A DNA stretch of 33,872 nucleotides from NCBI RefSeq assembly GCF_903915725.1, contig NZ_CAIWTY010000011.1, positions 1 to 33,872 of the forward strand, read 5' to 3'. Positions within the stretch are counted from its first letter, which is position 1; every line of letters begins with the position of its first letter. The notes beneath the pieces are model-generated. The model was not told where the DNA came from, searched no databases, and worked only from the letters and a program-made list of their open reading frames with translations. Below, piece by piece: positions 23,439 through 30,962 of this stretch. The position numbers were made by a program, and so were the translations under genes. The DNA is from an uncultured Rhodopila sp. (lineage in GTDB: Bacteria > Pseudomonadota > Alphaproteobacteria > Acetobacterales > Acetobacteraceae).

Positions 23439-26400
23439 CTACCGCCCGAAGTCCCGCACTTGCTCTTGCACCTGCCGCATCGCCTTTACCGCATACTGCG
23501 GTATCTGCCGGGCGATCTCGGCGGCGCGTTCCATGACGGCGGACCGCCCTGCCCTGATCGCAAGCCCCTTCTCAGGTGCCAGCGAAGGCGACTGGCCGTG
23601 CAGCCGGCGCTGCTCGGGCGCGTGCATGGCGTGCTGGAATATCCTCACCGCGCCGCTGCGCAGGCCGCGCGCCCGCTCGGTGAAGTCGCTCGCAAGGTCT
23701 TTCACGGGCGCCGGCACCAGCGCCTTCGCCACCATCGCCCATTTGTCGTCGGCGGCGACCTCGCGCGGATCGTTGAGCGGGCGAGACCCCTTCACCGCCG
23801 CATATTCCGCCGCGTCGCTGCTCAGCACGAACGACCGCAGCCGGTGCCGGGTGTTGCCGACGTAGCCGAGATTGCCGTCGATGCCGGCACTGCCCCGGGG
23901 CAACGCGAAGATATGCTCATCGGCTGTGGCCCCCTGGTTGGTGTGGACCGTCTGGCTGTAGCCATAGGCCAGCTTCACCCGGCCCCTGCCATCGGCCAGG
24001 TCGTCCCAGGCCACGGTGCCGGCGGTGCCGGTCTTCACGGACCGCAGGGTGACGCCGGCGGCGTCCAGCGCCAGCACCTCGGCGATGGTGCCGTTGCGCC
24101 CGATCGAGCCGCCGCCGCGGCCATTCTCGAAACGCACGGCGGTCGATTTGAACAGCCTGACGCTATCGCCAACCGCGAGAGGCAGGCTGTAATTCCGCTC
24201 GCCATCAGTCGCATTGACGGTGCGGACATCCGCCCCGATCAACCCCATGCCGCGGCGTTCCGCCCGCACCGCCACGCCGATGTTGTGCGCGTCCTGATTG
24301 GTCGGCGCCGATATGCTCGGGGCCTGCCCGGTCGCCTGCAACCGCTCGGCGTAGAGTTTGGCCGTCCGCGTCACGAGGTGCGCATAGCCGCCCGGCACCA
24401 TCTCGGCGGTGCCGTCCGACCGCTTCATGTCCAGCGCCTGTTTCGGTTGGCCATCGCGGATCAGGCCGACGATCTCCCGCTCGCGCTCGGTCTGCTGCCT
24501 GACGGTGGTGATGATTTCCGGCACCTGCTCGGCACCCAAAGCCTTGCGCGAAAGGTCGATGATGCTCCCGGCGTTGATGCTCTGGCATTGGCGGCTGTCG
24601 CCAAGTGCCACGATGGCAAAGCCGTGCCTGTCCCGTGCTCGCAGCAGTTCCAGCCCCTGCCGCGTGCCAAGCAGGCCCAGCTCGTCCACCGCCAGCACCG
24701 AGTTGCGGTCCAGCCTGATCGACCCGTCTTTGAGGCCGTCCAGCAGCACTGAGAACGCCTTGACGTGGCGGCGGTCAATGCCGGCGTCAGCCATTTCGTC
24801 AGCCTGCCGCCACGCCAGCGAGGCCCCCCATACCTCCCGGCCCCGCTCGCCCCATGCCGCCACCAAGGGCCGCAGCATGGCGCTCTTGCCGCTCCCGGCC
24901 GCGCCTATGGCGACGCCGAAGCGCCCGCCCTCGCCAAGCCGGTGCATCGCCTGCAACTGCGCCTTGCCGTGCTCTTTGCTGAAATCCAGCCCGCTCGCCT
25001 GCGCCGCCCGCTCAATCTGCCAGGGTGTCAGCGCGCCATTACGGTCAGCCGCCGCCGCCTTGGCCAGCGCCACGAACTCGCGCTCGTCGTCTATGTGCAT
25101 ATTCGTGGTGACGCTGACGTGACGCTTGCCCGGCTCTTGCGCGAAGCGTACGGCGGTCTTCTCGCCATACTGCAGCACGCCTCCGTCGTGCATCAGCCTG
25201 GTCACGCGCTTCATGTCCGCCAGCCCGTCGCACCGGGTTGCCGTCAGGCCACGAAATGCAGCGCGTTGCAGATCCCAATGCTGAACCACAGCCCGGCCCT
25301 GCAACTCCCCGTCGAGCCATGGCAGAGCTATGTCATAGGCGACGCGGTCGCGTCCCTCCCGGGTCAGTTCCGGCCCCTCCCTCGCGTGCTCGCTCGCCCG
25401 CTCGGCCGCCATGAACGACAGCGGCGGCTCCCAGCCGATGTCCTTGGCCTGCTGGCGCCACGATGCCACGTCGGCAACATCGTCCTTGCCGCCCTTCTCG
25501 CGTTGCTCATAGTCCTGTGCGGCGTTGCCGATGCGCGCCGCCTGCTGCGCCGGCGCGAGCGCATCCCATTCCAGACCGTCCTTCGCCGCCCTGGCTCTGG
25601 CGACGTCCTCGCCGAGGTTCATCCGCTTGGAAAACAGCCGGGAGACATCCTCCGGGATCGCCGTCATCCGCGCCGCGCCGGTACGCTCGTCCAGTTCCAC
25701 CGCGAACCCGTCGTCTCGCAGCCGGGTTGCCATCCTAGCATGATAATAGCCGTCCGCTGCCACCCGGAACCCGGCGACCGCCATGCTATCCAGCGCGCTG
25801 GCCTTGCCATCCGGCAGGAAGACCGCCCCCGGAATGAGAAAATGCGTGTGCAGGTCGGGATCGCCGGGAGTGCCGCTCTTTTGTGCAAACGTCACCTCGC
25901 CGTTTTCGACGACCGCCGTTGTTCGCCGGGCGGTATGATGCGTGAACTCGATCCAGCCGACCTCTCCGGGCACTCGCCCGTCCTTCCCGCCCGCACCCTG
26001 CCGCGCCTGACCGATCTCGGTGGCCATCCAGGCGACCGCCTCACGGGCGGATTCAATGTGCGCGCGGAAGATCATCGCCCGCTCGACCTCGCTCCCGAAC
26101 GCGAACGCCACGCTGATGCTCTTGTCAGGCGACGGGCACAGCCCGAGAGAGCCGACCGGCGACATCCGCTTGCTCTCGCCGGTCGCCGGGTTGGGATCGC
26201 TGTCATACGCCTTTTGATACCGCTTGCCCTCGATCGGCTTGCCGTCCGCCCGGTGCCCCGACAGCAGCGCGTTGATTCGGGAGTCGTCCAGCGGCTTGCC
26301 ATCGTCCAGGCCGAGGCCCTTCAGCACCATGGGATGCATGTCCGACCGCAGCACGCCGATTTGAACCGGCAGCGGCTTGCCTTCGCTTAGCGTCAGGGCT

Positions 26401-26699
26401 GCCTCGGACAGCCGCTCCGCAAACTCGGTTTCCTTCTCCTGCCGGCGGCCGCGGTCAGCGCCCGGCGTCCGCATCCAGTTGTCCATCAACTGATCGAGCG
26501 CCTGGCTGAAGTCCATGCGGCCATCTGCGACGCGGGTGGCCATGACCCGAAGCACTTCGTCCTCGGCCATGCCCGCGCCACGGTTGTAGTAAGCCGCCGC
26601 AAACTCCTGATCGCGATCGAGCGTCTGGGTTTGCAGGTGCTTCGTCATCCCCGCCGCCGCCGACGGCGTGCCGCCCGCGATGATGGATGGCGTGATCAC
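23439..26699 (-). CDS. MOBF-family conjugative relaxase-helicase
   Basis: The 1086-residue protein combines a TrwC/TraI-type relaxase and a helicase. The N-terminal relaxase domain (about residues 1-330) has a tyrosine pair in AAYYNRGAGM (37-38, candidate nicking tyrosines), the LCPSPDKSISVAFA strand, and the metal-binding histidines in FTHHTAR (254-255) and DPDLHTHFL (284, 286). The helicase domain has Walker A IGAAGSGKSAM at about residue 600, Walker B AVDELGLLG and the GYSQTVHTNQGATADE motif near the C-terminus. It nicks oriT, stays bound to the 5' end and unwinds the strand to be transferred. The start at 26699 overlaps the stop of the coiled-coil gene upstream. The long plus-strand frame at 24765-26390 is a shadow. 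Confidence 0.93.
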   Translation of the reverse strand: MITPSIIAGGTPSAAAGMTKHLQTQTLDRDQEFAAAYYNRGAGMAEDEVLRVMATRVADGRMDFSQALDQLMDNWMRTPGADRGRRQEKETEFAERLSEAALTLSEGKPLPVQIGVLRSDMHPMVLKGLGLDDGKPLDDSRINALLSGHRADGKPIEGKRYQKAYDSDPNPATGESKRMSPVGSLGLCPSPDKSISVAFAFGSEVERAMIFRAHIESAREAVAWMATEIGQARQGAGGKDGRVPGEVGWIEFTHHTARRTTAVVENGEVTFAQKSGTPGDPDLHTHFLIPGAVFLPDGKASALDSMAVAGFRVAADGYYHARMATRLRDDGFAVELDERTGAARMTAIPEDVSRLFSKRMNLGEDVARARAAKDGLEWDALAPAQQAARIGNAAQDYEQREKGGKDDVADVASWRQQAKDIGWEPPLSFMAAERASEHAREGPELTREGRDRVAYDIALPWLDGELQGRAVVQHWDLQRAAFRGLTATRCDGLADMKRVTRLMHDGGVLQYGEKTAVRFAQEPGKRHVSVTTNMHIDDEREFVALAKAAAADRNGALTPWQIERAAQASGLDFSKEHGKAQLQAMHRLGEGGRFGVAIGAAGSGKSAMLRPLVAAWGERGREVWGASLAWRQADEMADAGIDRRHVKAFSVLLDGLKDGSIRLDRNSVLAVDELGLLGTRQGLELLRARDRHGFAIVALGDSRQCQSINAGSIIDLSRKALGAEQVPEIITTVRQQTEREREIVGLIRDGQPKQALDMKRSDGTAEMVPGGYAHLVTRTAKLYAERLQATGQAPSISAPTNQDAHNIGVAVRAERRGMGLIGADVRTVNATDGERNYSLPLAVGDSVRLFKSTAVRFENGRGGGSIGRNGTIAEVLALDAAGVTLRSVKTGTAGTVAWDDLADGRGRVKLAYGYSQTVHTNQGATADEHIFALPRGSAGIDGNLGYVGNTRHRLRSFVLSSDAAEYAAVKGSRPLNDPREVAADDKWAMVAKALVPAPVKDLASDFTERARGLRSGAVRIFQHAMHAPEQRRLHGQSPSLAPEKGLAIRAGRSAVMERAAEIARQIPQYAVKAMRQVQEQVRDFGR

Positions 26700-26971
26700 C
26701 CGGGGCTGCGGTTCAGCGTGGCGACCTGTTCGGCGAACGCCGCCATGTTGCCGTCAATGCGGCCGAGCGCGCCGGCGATCTCATTCATTGCCTCTTCCAG
26801 CCCTCCGGACGCCGGCTGCTGCGTCCAGGCAACGATCTCGCTCAGGGTCGCCAGCACGATCCCGAGGGTATCGGTCATGTCGCCGAGCGCACCGATCAGC
26901 TTGTCCTGCTGGTCGTCGATCTTGGTCACGTGCGTCAGGATCGCCTGCAACGTGGTGTCTGCTTGTGCCAT
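26696..26971 (-). CDS. Small coiled-coil protein upstream of the relaxase
   Basis: This 91-residue protein has a strong ribosome binding site on the minus strand (AGGAAAGGG, 5-6 bases before the ATG). Most of it is heptad-like: LQAILTHVTKIDDQQDKLIG, then MTDTLGIVLATLSEIVAW, then MNEIAGALGRIDGNMAAFAE. It is acidic and has no DNA-binding motif I recognise. The stop overlaps the relaxase start, so the two are translationally coupled. In MOBF plasmids such as R388 a small accessory protein (TrwA) is encoded next to the relaxase and binds oriT; this protein has the right position but not the ribbon-helix-helix sequence, so it may work through the relaxase instead. Confidence 0.75.
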   Translation of the reverse strand: MAQADTTLQAILTHVTKIDDQQDKLIGALGDMTDTLGIVLATLSEIVAWTQQPASGGLEEAMNEIAGALGRIDGNMAAFAEQVATLNRSPG

Positions 26972-27136
26972 GCTGACCCTTTCCTACCGCATCTCGCCCC
27001 GAAGGGGTGAGTGCATCTGTCCTTCTTTCGATGGCCTTCCGTTCCGACACCGAAAACCTACCGGTTCGATCGCGCTACTTCAAGGTCAGGTTGCCCGCTT
27101 GAAGGACGGTTGAATGCTGCCAACACGTACGGTAGG
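26972..27136. promoter_or_regulatory. Divergent control region, candidate oriT
   Basis: This is the gap between the relaxase operon (leftward) and the Stb-like operon (rightward). It holds a CCTACCG sequence three times (26983-26989, 27057-27063, and inverted at 27130-27136), an inverted repeat CTTCAAG/CTTGAAG (27078-27084 and 27098-27104) and a small CCCC-GAA-GGGG hairpin at 26997-27007. In R388 oriT lies between stbA and the trw relaxase operon. The nic site itself cannot be identified from sequence alone. Confidence 0.45.
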
Positions 27137-27622
27137 ATGCTGTTTGAAGGGGCGGAAAGACAAACCCGCATGGTTGGAGATCCACACGACAGATCGCCGG
27201 CCAAGGTCGCTCAGGCGATCAGGGGCCGTGGCGGGCGGTCGCCTCTCTATGTCTGGATGTGGGAAAACTACGCCGAGCTGTCCGCCGCCAAAGTGCCGGG
27301 CCGTCGTCCGGACTGGATCAGCGCGGCGGAAGAGATCCGGCGCATGGGCATCAAGTCCGAGCGCGGCGGCAAGGTCAGCGCGGAAACCATGCGCCGGACC
27401 TGGGCCAACGTCGACAAGAACGCCAAGGCGATCGGTTGGAACGGGAAGCCCGAACCGCCGAGGGCTTCGGTGCCGGCAACGGCAAGGACCCAACCGGTTA
27501 CGCATGCACGACTATCAACGCCGCCACGCCTATCGCCCGTCAGTCCTGGCGAACACTCGGACCCGCACTCCGACGATGACGAGCCGAAAATCGTTCTGAA
27601 GCGCGTAACCAGACAGGAATGA
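27137..27622 (+). CDS. Small basic putative DNA-binding protein (StbA position)
   Basis: The frame is open from 27011, but residues before about 27137 read as non-coding. The start is uncertain: ATG at 27137, ATG at 27170, or TTG at 27110 all lack an ideal ribosome binding site. The core (PLYVWMWENYAELSAAKVPG, then RPDWISAAEEIRRMGI, then VSAETMRRTWANVDK) looks like a small helical DNA-binding domain that I have seen in plasmid hypotheticals encoded next to ParA-like genes. The tail is proline/serine-rich and ends KIVLKRVTRQE. Its stop overlaps the upstream ATG of the next gene. By position it corresponds to StbA of R388, but similarity to StbA is not evident. Confidence 0.65.
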   Translation: MLFEGAERQTRMVGDPHDRSPAKVAQAIRGRGGRSPLYVWMWENYAELSAAKVPGRRPDWISAAEEIRRMGIKSERGGKVSAETMRRTWANVDKNAKAIGWNGKPEPPRASVPATARTQPVTHARLSTPPRLSPVSPGEHSDPHSDDDEPKIVLKRVTRQE

Positions 27623-27633
27623 AGGAAACCATC

Positions 27634-28512
27634 GTGGCAAAGAAACCCGCTCCGTCTTTCGGCGGAGGAATGGCTGTGCTCGATGACGGGCTGGTCGATA
27701 TAGCGCTCGACGATTCTCCGGTGTCGGAGGTCAGAACGGCCCCGCCGCTGGCCGATGTCAGCCCGATTGACCTGACGGGGCGCCCTAAATTGATCTTCGT
27801 TGGAGGTCTCGGCCAGTGCGGCAAAACGTTGCTTTGTCGATTCCTCGCTGAAGAGAGCATCGACCGCGAAGGCGGCGCTACGCTGGCGTCCGTGGACCCG
27901 GTCAACCGTGAACTTGGCCTCTATTTTGCCGAGACGCTGAAGCCTGAGACACGCGACCCGGCAGGTATCGCGCGCTGGCTGGACAACTTCGTCGCGACCG
28001 TCGCAAAGGAGAACGGCACGGCGATCATCGATCTGGGTGGCGGCGACGCCAGCCTGCCCAAGCTGGTCAGTGACGCACCCGATCTTCGGCAGCGTCTGGA
28101 AGAGGCGGGCGTCTCCATCGTGGCGCTTTATCTGCTGTCCGGCAGGCCCATCGACCTGACGCCGCTGAACGACATGGAAAGGCTCGGCTTCCAGCCCGCC
28201 GCGACGGCGATCATCTTGAACCACGCGAAGCTGCGTTCCGGCGTGTCGCACGAAGCCGAGTTCCGTCTGACCGTGCGGCACCCTGCCTACCGGGCTGCGA
28301 CAGGCCGCGGCGCGGTCACGATCTGGATGCCGCATCTGCATACGGCGGACATGATCCGTGACCGTCACATCCTGTTCGCCCACGCGGTCAAGGGTGTGAT
28401 GCCCGAAGGCAAGCCGGGCCTGCCGCTTGGTCCTGCGCAGCAGAGCAGCACCCACGGTTGGCTGCTTCGCATGCGGGAGGCGTTCTCGCCGATCAATCGC
28501 TGGCTCCCCTGA
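27634..28512 (+). CDS. ParA/StbB-like P-loop ATPase
   Basis: The protein has about 292 residues from GTG 27634, which has GAAGGA 7 bases upstream; the in-frame ATG at 27619 lacks a ribosome binding site but overlaps the preceding stop and would add 5 residues. Counting from that ATG, the P-loop VGGLGQCGKT lies at 61-70. It has the GxxxxGKT form but lacks the signature lysine of true ParA (KGG). A Walker B-like GTAIIDLGGGDASLPKL follows. Instead of a ParB gene the next genes encode membrane proteins. The missing lysine and the partner genes resemble StbB of R388, which places the plasmid for conjugation. The role is therefore probably positioning of plasmid DNA or relaxosome; this is inference. 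Confidence 0.75.
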   Translation: MAKKPAPSFGGGMAVLDDGLVDIALDDSPVSEVRTAPPLADVSPIDLTGRPKLIFVGGLGQCGKTLLCRFLAEESIDREGGATLASVDPVNRELGLYFAETLKPETRDPAGIARWLDNFVATVAKENGTAIIDLGGGDASLPKLVSDAPDLRQRLEEAGVSIVALYLLSGRPIDLTPLNDMERLGFQPAATAIILNHAKLRSGVSHEAEFRLTVRHPAYRAATGRGAVTIWMPHLHTADMIRDRHILFAHAVKGVMPEGKPGLPLGPAQQSSTHGWLLRMREAFSPINRWLP

Positions 28513-29096
28513 TGCCGTCGCTTCGGGATGAGTTAGAAGGTCGCGCCGCTGCAGCCGAGGCGGTCGGGGATCCCGGCGCGACCTTCCTTCGGTCGCTGGT
28601 CATCCGCTGCGACATCGAGCAGAAGCGCGACGATCGGGTTGAAGAAATGCTGGCGACGGCGGAACGGATAGCGGGCGGAGCCATCGCCGCCAAGGCGGCC
28701 GAAAGGCTGCCGGCAGCGATTGACAGGCTGGTCCGGCTTCGCCTCGGCCTTTACGTGCTGGGCGCAGCTATCGTCTTTGCCGGCGCCGGGACCGGTCTCT
28801 ATGCGCTGGCCTATCGGTCCGGAAAGGGTGCCGGCGAGGCCAGGGCCGTCCATGTGGAGGCGGCAATCAGCAAAGCCCTGACCCGTAGCGACGCAGAGGT
28901 TTGGCTTGTGCTGATGCGCAACAACGATGCCATCGCTTCGACTCCGCGTACTTGCGCGGAGGTTGACGGCCGCATGGCGTGCCAAATGGAGTTGTGGAGC
29001 GGCCCGGCACCGCCGCCGCCTGATCCGGCACAACAAACACAACACGCTGCGGTGACACCGTGGCCGGCAAAACCATCAAACAAGGGGAAACAGTAG
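28512..29096 (+). CDS. Single-pass membrane protein of the ATPase operon
   Basis: The gene encodes 194 residues from ATG 28512, overlapping the ATPase stop (TGATG). Residues 1-78 are a cytoplasmic helical region (SLVIRCDIEQKRDDRVEEML), one membrane helix lies at about 79-101 (LYVLGAAIVFAGAGTGLYAL), and the rest is outside: a short conserved-looking domain with two cysteines (PRTCAEVDGRMACQME) and a proline-rich tail. The organisation suggests a membrane anchor for the ATPase with a possible disulfide outside. I do not recognise the family. Confidence 0.7.
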   Translation: MPSLRDELEGRAAAAEAVGDPGATFLRSLVIRCDIEQKRDDRVEEMLATAERIAGGAIAAKAAERLPAAIDRLVRLRLGLYVLGAAIVFAGAGTGLYALAYRSGKGAGEARAVHVEAAISKALTRSDAEVWLVLMRNNDAIASTPRTCAEVDGRMACQMELWSGPAPPPPDPAQQTQHAAVTPWPAKPSNKGKQ

Positions 29097-29578
29097 TGCT
29101 TGACGCCCGGAAAACGAAGCTGCGGATGGCTGCGATAACCGGGTTGGCGGTGATTATTTATGGCATCTCCGGTCATCATGCCGTTCATGCTGACGAGCCA
29201 TACGTTGCCGCCACCAGGCCTGTCACCACGGCGCCGCCTCCCGCTCCGCTGCTTGATTACATACCCTACAGCGTGCCGCAGCCGCCGGCTTCCGTCTATT
29301 CGTCCGTGCGTGACGCGCTGATCGCTGCCGGCGTCGATAAAGACAAGATTGGATATGTCGCCGACAAGGTGTCGTCCGCGATTGCTGCGGACATCGCCAA
29401 ACACACCGATGAGCTGCGCCGGTATGGACAGATCGCTATCGCCTCGCTCGTGCCGCTCTGGATCATCGCTCTGGTCGCGCTGTTCCGGCACCAGCAACCT
29501 CCTGTCGACATGAGGCAGGTTGAGTCCATTGTTCGCGAGGCCAGGTGGGCACGCGAAGACCTGGATGTCCGCCGCTGA
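29096..29578 (+). CDS. Membrane protein with signal-like N-terminus
   Basis: The protein has 160 residues from GTG 29096, with AGGGGAAA upstream and a one-base overlap with the previous stop (TAGTG). It has an N-terminal hydrophobic segment (residues about 10-26, MAAITGLAVIIYGIS), a proline-rich segment, a helical region (VYSSVRDALIAAGVDKDKIG), and a second membrane helix near residues 118-134 (IAIASLVPLWIIALVALF). Both ends may therefore be cytoplasmic. Function unknown; it is coupled to the ATPase and the preceding membrane protein. Confidence 0.65.
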   Translation: MLDARKTKLRMAAITGLAVIIYGISGHHAVHADEPYVAATRPVTTAPPPAPLLDYIPYSVPQPPASVYSSVRDALIAAGVDKDKIGYVADKVSSAIAADIAKHTDELRRYGQIAIASLVPLWIIALVALFRHQQPPVDMRQVESIVREARWAREDLDVRR

Positions 29579-29711
29579 TGCCGATATCGCGACCGGTCAT
29601 GCGATCTGCTCGTGCGGGCACTCTTGGTGGCTCTCCGACGAATCGTTGATGCGCGAGGCGCAATTCCAGGCGGAATACATGGAGGCTGAAGTGAGCGACA
29701 TAACCCCATGA
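29565..29711 (+). CDS. 48-residue protein with CxC motif
   Basis: The ATG at 29565 overlaps the previous gene by 14 bases, and the product contains AICSCGHSWWLSDESLM, an aromatic segment with a CSC motif followed by His, as in small metal-binding proteins. The stop overlaps the next ATG (ATGA). It is short, but the chain of overlaps supports it as a real gene of the operon. Confidence 0.5.
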   Translation: MSAADADIATGHAICSCGHSWWLSDESLMREAQFQAEYMEAEVSDITP

Positions 29712-29806
29712 ACCCAACCACGGCACCGATATGCCCGCTGTGCGGACGTCCGTCTTCGACCGCCATTATGCCGCTGTGGCGTGGCATGTTTGCCGGACTT
29801 AATTAA
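29708..29806 (+). CDS. 32-residue zinc-ribbon-like peptide
   Basis: ATG at 29708 overlaps the preceding stop. The product includes ICPLCGRPSSTAIMPLW: a CPLCGRP knuckle followed by a hydrophobic end. With only one CxxC pair it could dimerise around a metal ion or pair with the CxC protein encoded just before it. It is far below usual gene-calling limits. Support is the overlap and the cysteine knuckle. Confidence 0.4.
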   Translation: MNPTTAPICPLCGRPSSTAIMPLWRGMFAGLN

Positions 29807-29825
29807 ACTCCGACACGGAGAGGAG

Positions 29826-30101
29826 ATGCCGCGGACCTTGCCATGGTCTTTGATGCAAGTGTCAGATGCAGAGGCTTCGCGCCGCCGTGTGATGTACGGT
29901 CTCCGGTCATACGTCCGTGCCCGGGCGGAGGGTGGCGCGGATGGAGGTGGCCGATTTGCCCGTGTTGCCGCATCAGGAGATTGCGCTGGCGCACGCGGTC
30001 GAGCTGCTGGAACAGGAAGGGGATGGTCTGGCTATGGCCGCGGCCGCGGTCCTGACGGAACAGCCGGCGATGCTTACCGGTGGGGCTTCGGAAGAAACTG
30101 A
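29826..30101 (+). CDS. Possible small ORF, frame doubtful at its 3' end
   Basis: ATG at 29826 has GGAGAGG just upstream, and residues 1-38 (MPRTLPWSLMQVSDAEAS, then MYGLRSYVRARAEGG) look like a real basic helical protein. After that the frame is arginine/glycine-rich and overlaps the better frame starting at 29941. It may be a short gene with a frameshift into that frame. Confidence 0.3.
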   Translation: MPRTLPWSLMQVSDAEASRRRVMYGLRSYVRARAEGGADGGGRFARVAASGDCAGARGRAAGTGRGWSGYGRGRGPDGTAGDAYRWGFGRN

Positions 30102-30168
30102 TGTGCTCATGGCACTTCTGGCCGCAACCGAGGCACACCGTGGTCAAAGCGGGACGCCGAACCCATGA
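29941..30168 (+). CDS. Hypothetical protein, 75 residues
   Basis: The ATG at 29941 gives MEVADLPVLPHQEIALAHAV, then LLEQEGDGLAMAAAAVL, an acidic helical protein of good coding character. There is no clear ribosome binding site (GGAGGGTGGCGCGG is rather GC-generic). It may be the C-terminal half of a gene that begins at 29826. Function unknown. Confidence 0.45.
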   Translation: MEVADLPVLPHQEIALAHAVELLEQEGDGLAMAAAAVLTEQPAMLTGGASEETDVLMALLAATEAHRGQSGTPNP

Positions 30169-30611
30169 CCCGAATCGTTACTAAACAGAGAGTTTTCCCG
30201 GGTGCCCTGCGGGGTTCGGGGCCGGCGAGGCCCCGTGCTTGCGCCGAAAGCCCCGCCGCTTGCGGGGAGGGTGGTTGAGGCGCCGGTGTGTTGGCGTGGC
30301 GAGGGTGGGGACGGTGGTTTTTGGTTTCGGGCCGTGCTGTGCCGCGCCAGGGATCGTCACGCGAAGCGCGGAGACGCGTTCTTCACGCGGCTCCGGTCGT
30401 CTTGGCGGGCTGCTTTGCCCGCTTATGAGGACTAGAGCGCGGTCCCGAAGGGAGGCGCCCTGTTCTGACCCTGCAAGCAGTGAAGCAGATGGTGCGTTCG
30501 GGCCAAATTAAATAAAAAGCTAATTCTATCAATGAATTACGGTTGCATTGCTGCATTGCCGAGTTATAGTCCAGGGCAAATGGAGATCACTGAAATGCGT
30601 GTCGAGATACT
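30169..30611. other. Intergenic stretch with hairpins and an AT-rich segment
   Basis: It contains two GC-rich perfect hairpins (CGGGGCC/GGCCCCG at 30217-30235 and CCCCGC/GCGGGG at 30251-30267), which could end the ATPase operon, and an AT-rich stretch at about 30510-30535. Downstream, TATAGT at 30565-30570 with a weak TTGCAT at 30543-30548 (16-base spacing) is a possible promoter for the Cas4-like genes. No supported gene. Confidence 0.4.
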
Positions 30612-30701
30612 GGCTTGGCCCGCCGCGGCGAGGTCTGGTCGCCTCGGGATCTCCTGGATGAGGAGGTGGTGTTTGGCCCGGCTTTTCGTTACGCTGGTTG
30701 A
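30612..30701 (+). pseudogene. C-terminal remnant of a relative of the 33374 gene
   Basis: Frame 30612-30701 reads GLARRGEVWSPRDLLDEE and on to a stop. The gene that runs off the right edge reads GLARRGEPWTPRDLRAD at its last visible residues. The match over about 15 residues and the same reading context show that this is the end of a paralogous gene whose upstream part is gone (the bases before about 30609 do not continue the similarity). The stop lies 12 bases before the Cas4-like N-half start, so the intact gene was probably the first gene of that operon. Confidence 0.6.
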
Positions 30702-30716
30702 TAAGGCAACGGCATG

Positions 30717-30962
30717 ATGGCCGGAGAGAGATATGTCAGTGCTTCGGAAATCGGCAGCTACGTCTTTTGCCGCCGTGCCTGGCACCTTGATCGTTGCGGC
30801 GTTCCGACGACGCTGGAGCCGGAACGTGCTGCCGGCGTCGCCTTCCATGAACGGCATGGCCGGCAGGTGCGGATCGCCAGCCAGGCGCGGGGCCTGGCGC
30901 CATGGTTTGCCATCGCCGCCCTCGTGCTGATCGTTCTGGCGCTGCTGCTGGCCGTCCGATGA
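30717..30962 (+). CDS. Cas4-like nuclease, N-terminal half, membrane-anchored
   Basis: The 81-residue protein starts MAGERYVSASEIGSYVFCRR, the N-terminal motif of Cas4/Dna2-type PD-(D/E)XK nucleases, where the cysteine (Cys18) binds the iron-sulfur cluster. It then ends in a membrane helix (residues about 62-80, WFAIAALVLIVLALLLAV). An ATG at 30714 directly before is an alternative start. The stop overlaps the ATG of the C-half (ATGA). The remaining cluster cysteines and the whole nuclease core are in the next ORF, so this half cannot act alone. There are no cas1/cas2 genes or CRISPR repeats nearby. Confidence 0.75.
   Translation: MAGERYVSASEIGSYVFCRRAWHLDRCGVPTTLEPERAAGVAFHERHGRQVRIASQARGLAPWFAIAALVLIVLALLLAVR

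Noticed and set aside
24765..26390. Plus-strand ORF of 541 codons opposite the relaxase
   Set aside because: Same composition as other shadow frames, no family motif, and the relaxase on the other strand is complete.
27634..28512. Standard ParAB partition locus
   Set aside because: The ATPase lacks the ParA signature lysine and no ParB-like gene follows; membrane proteins follow instead.
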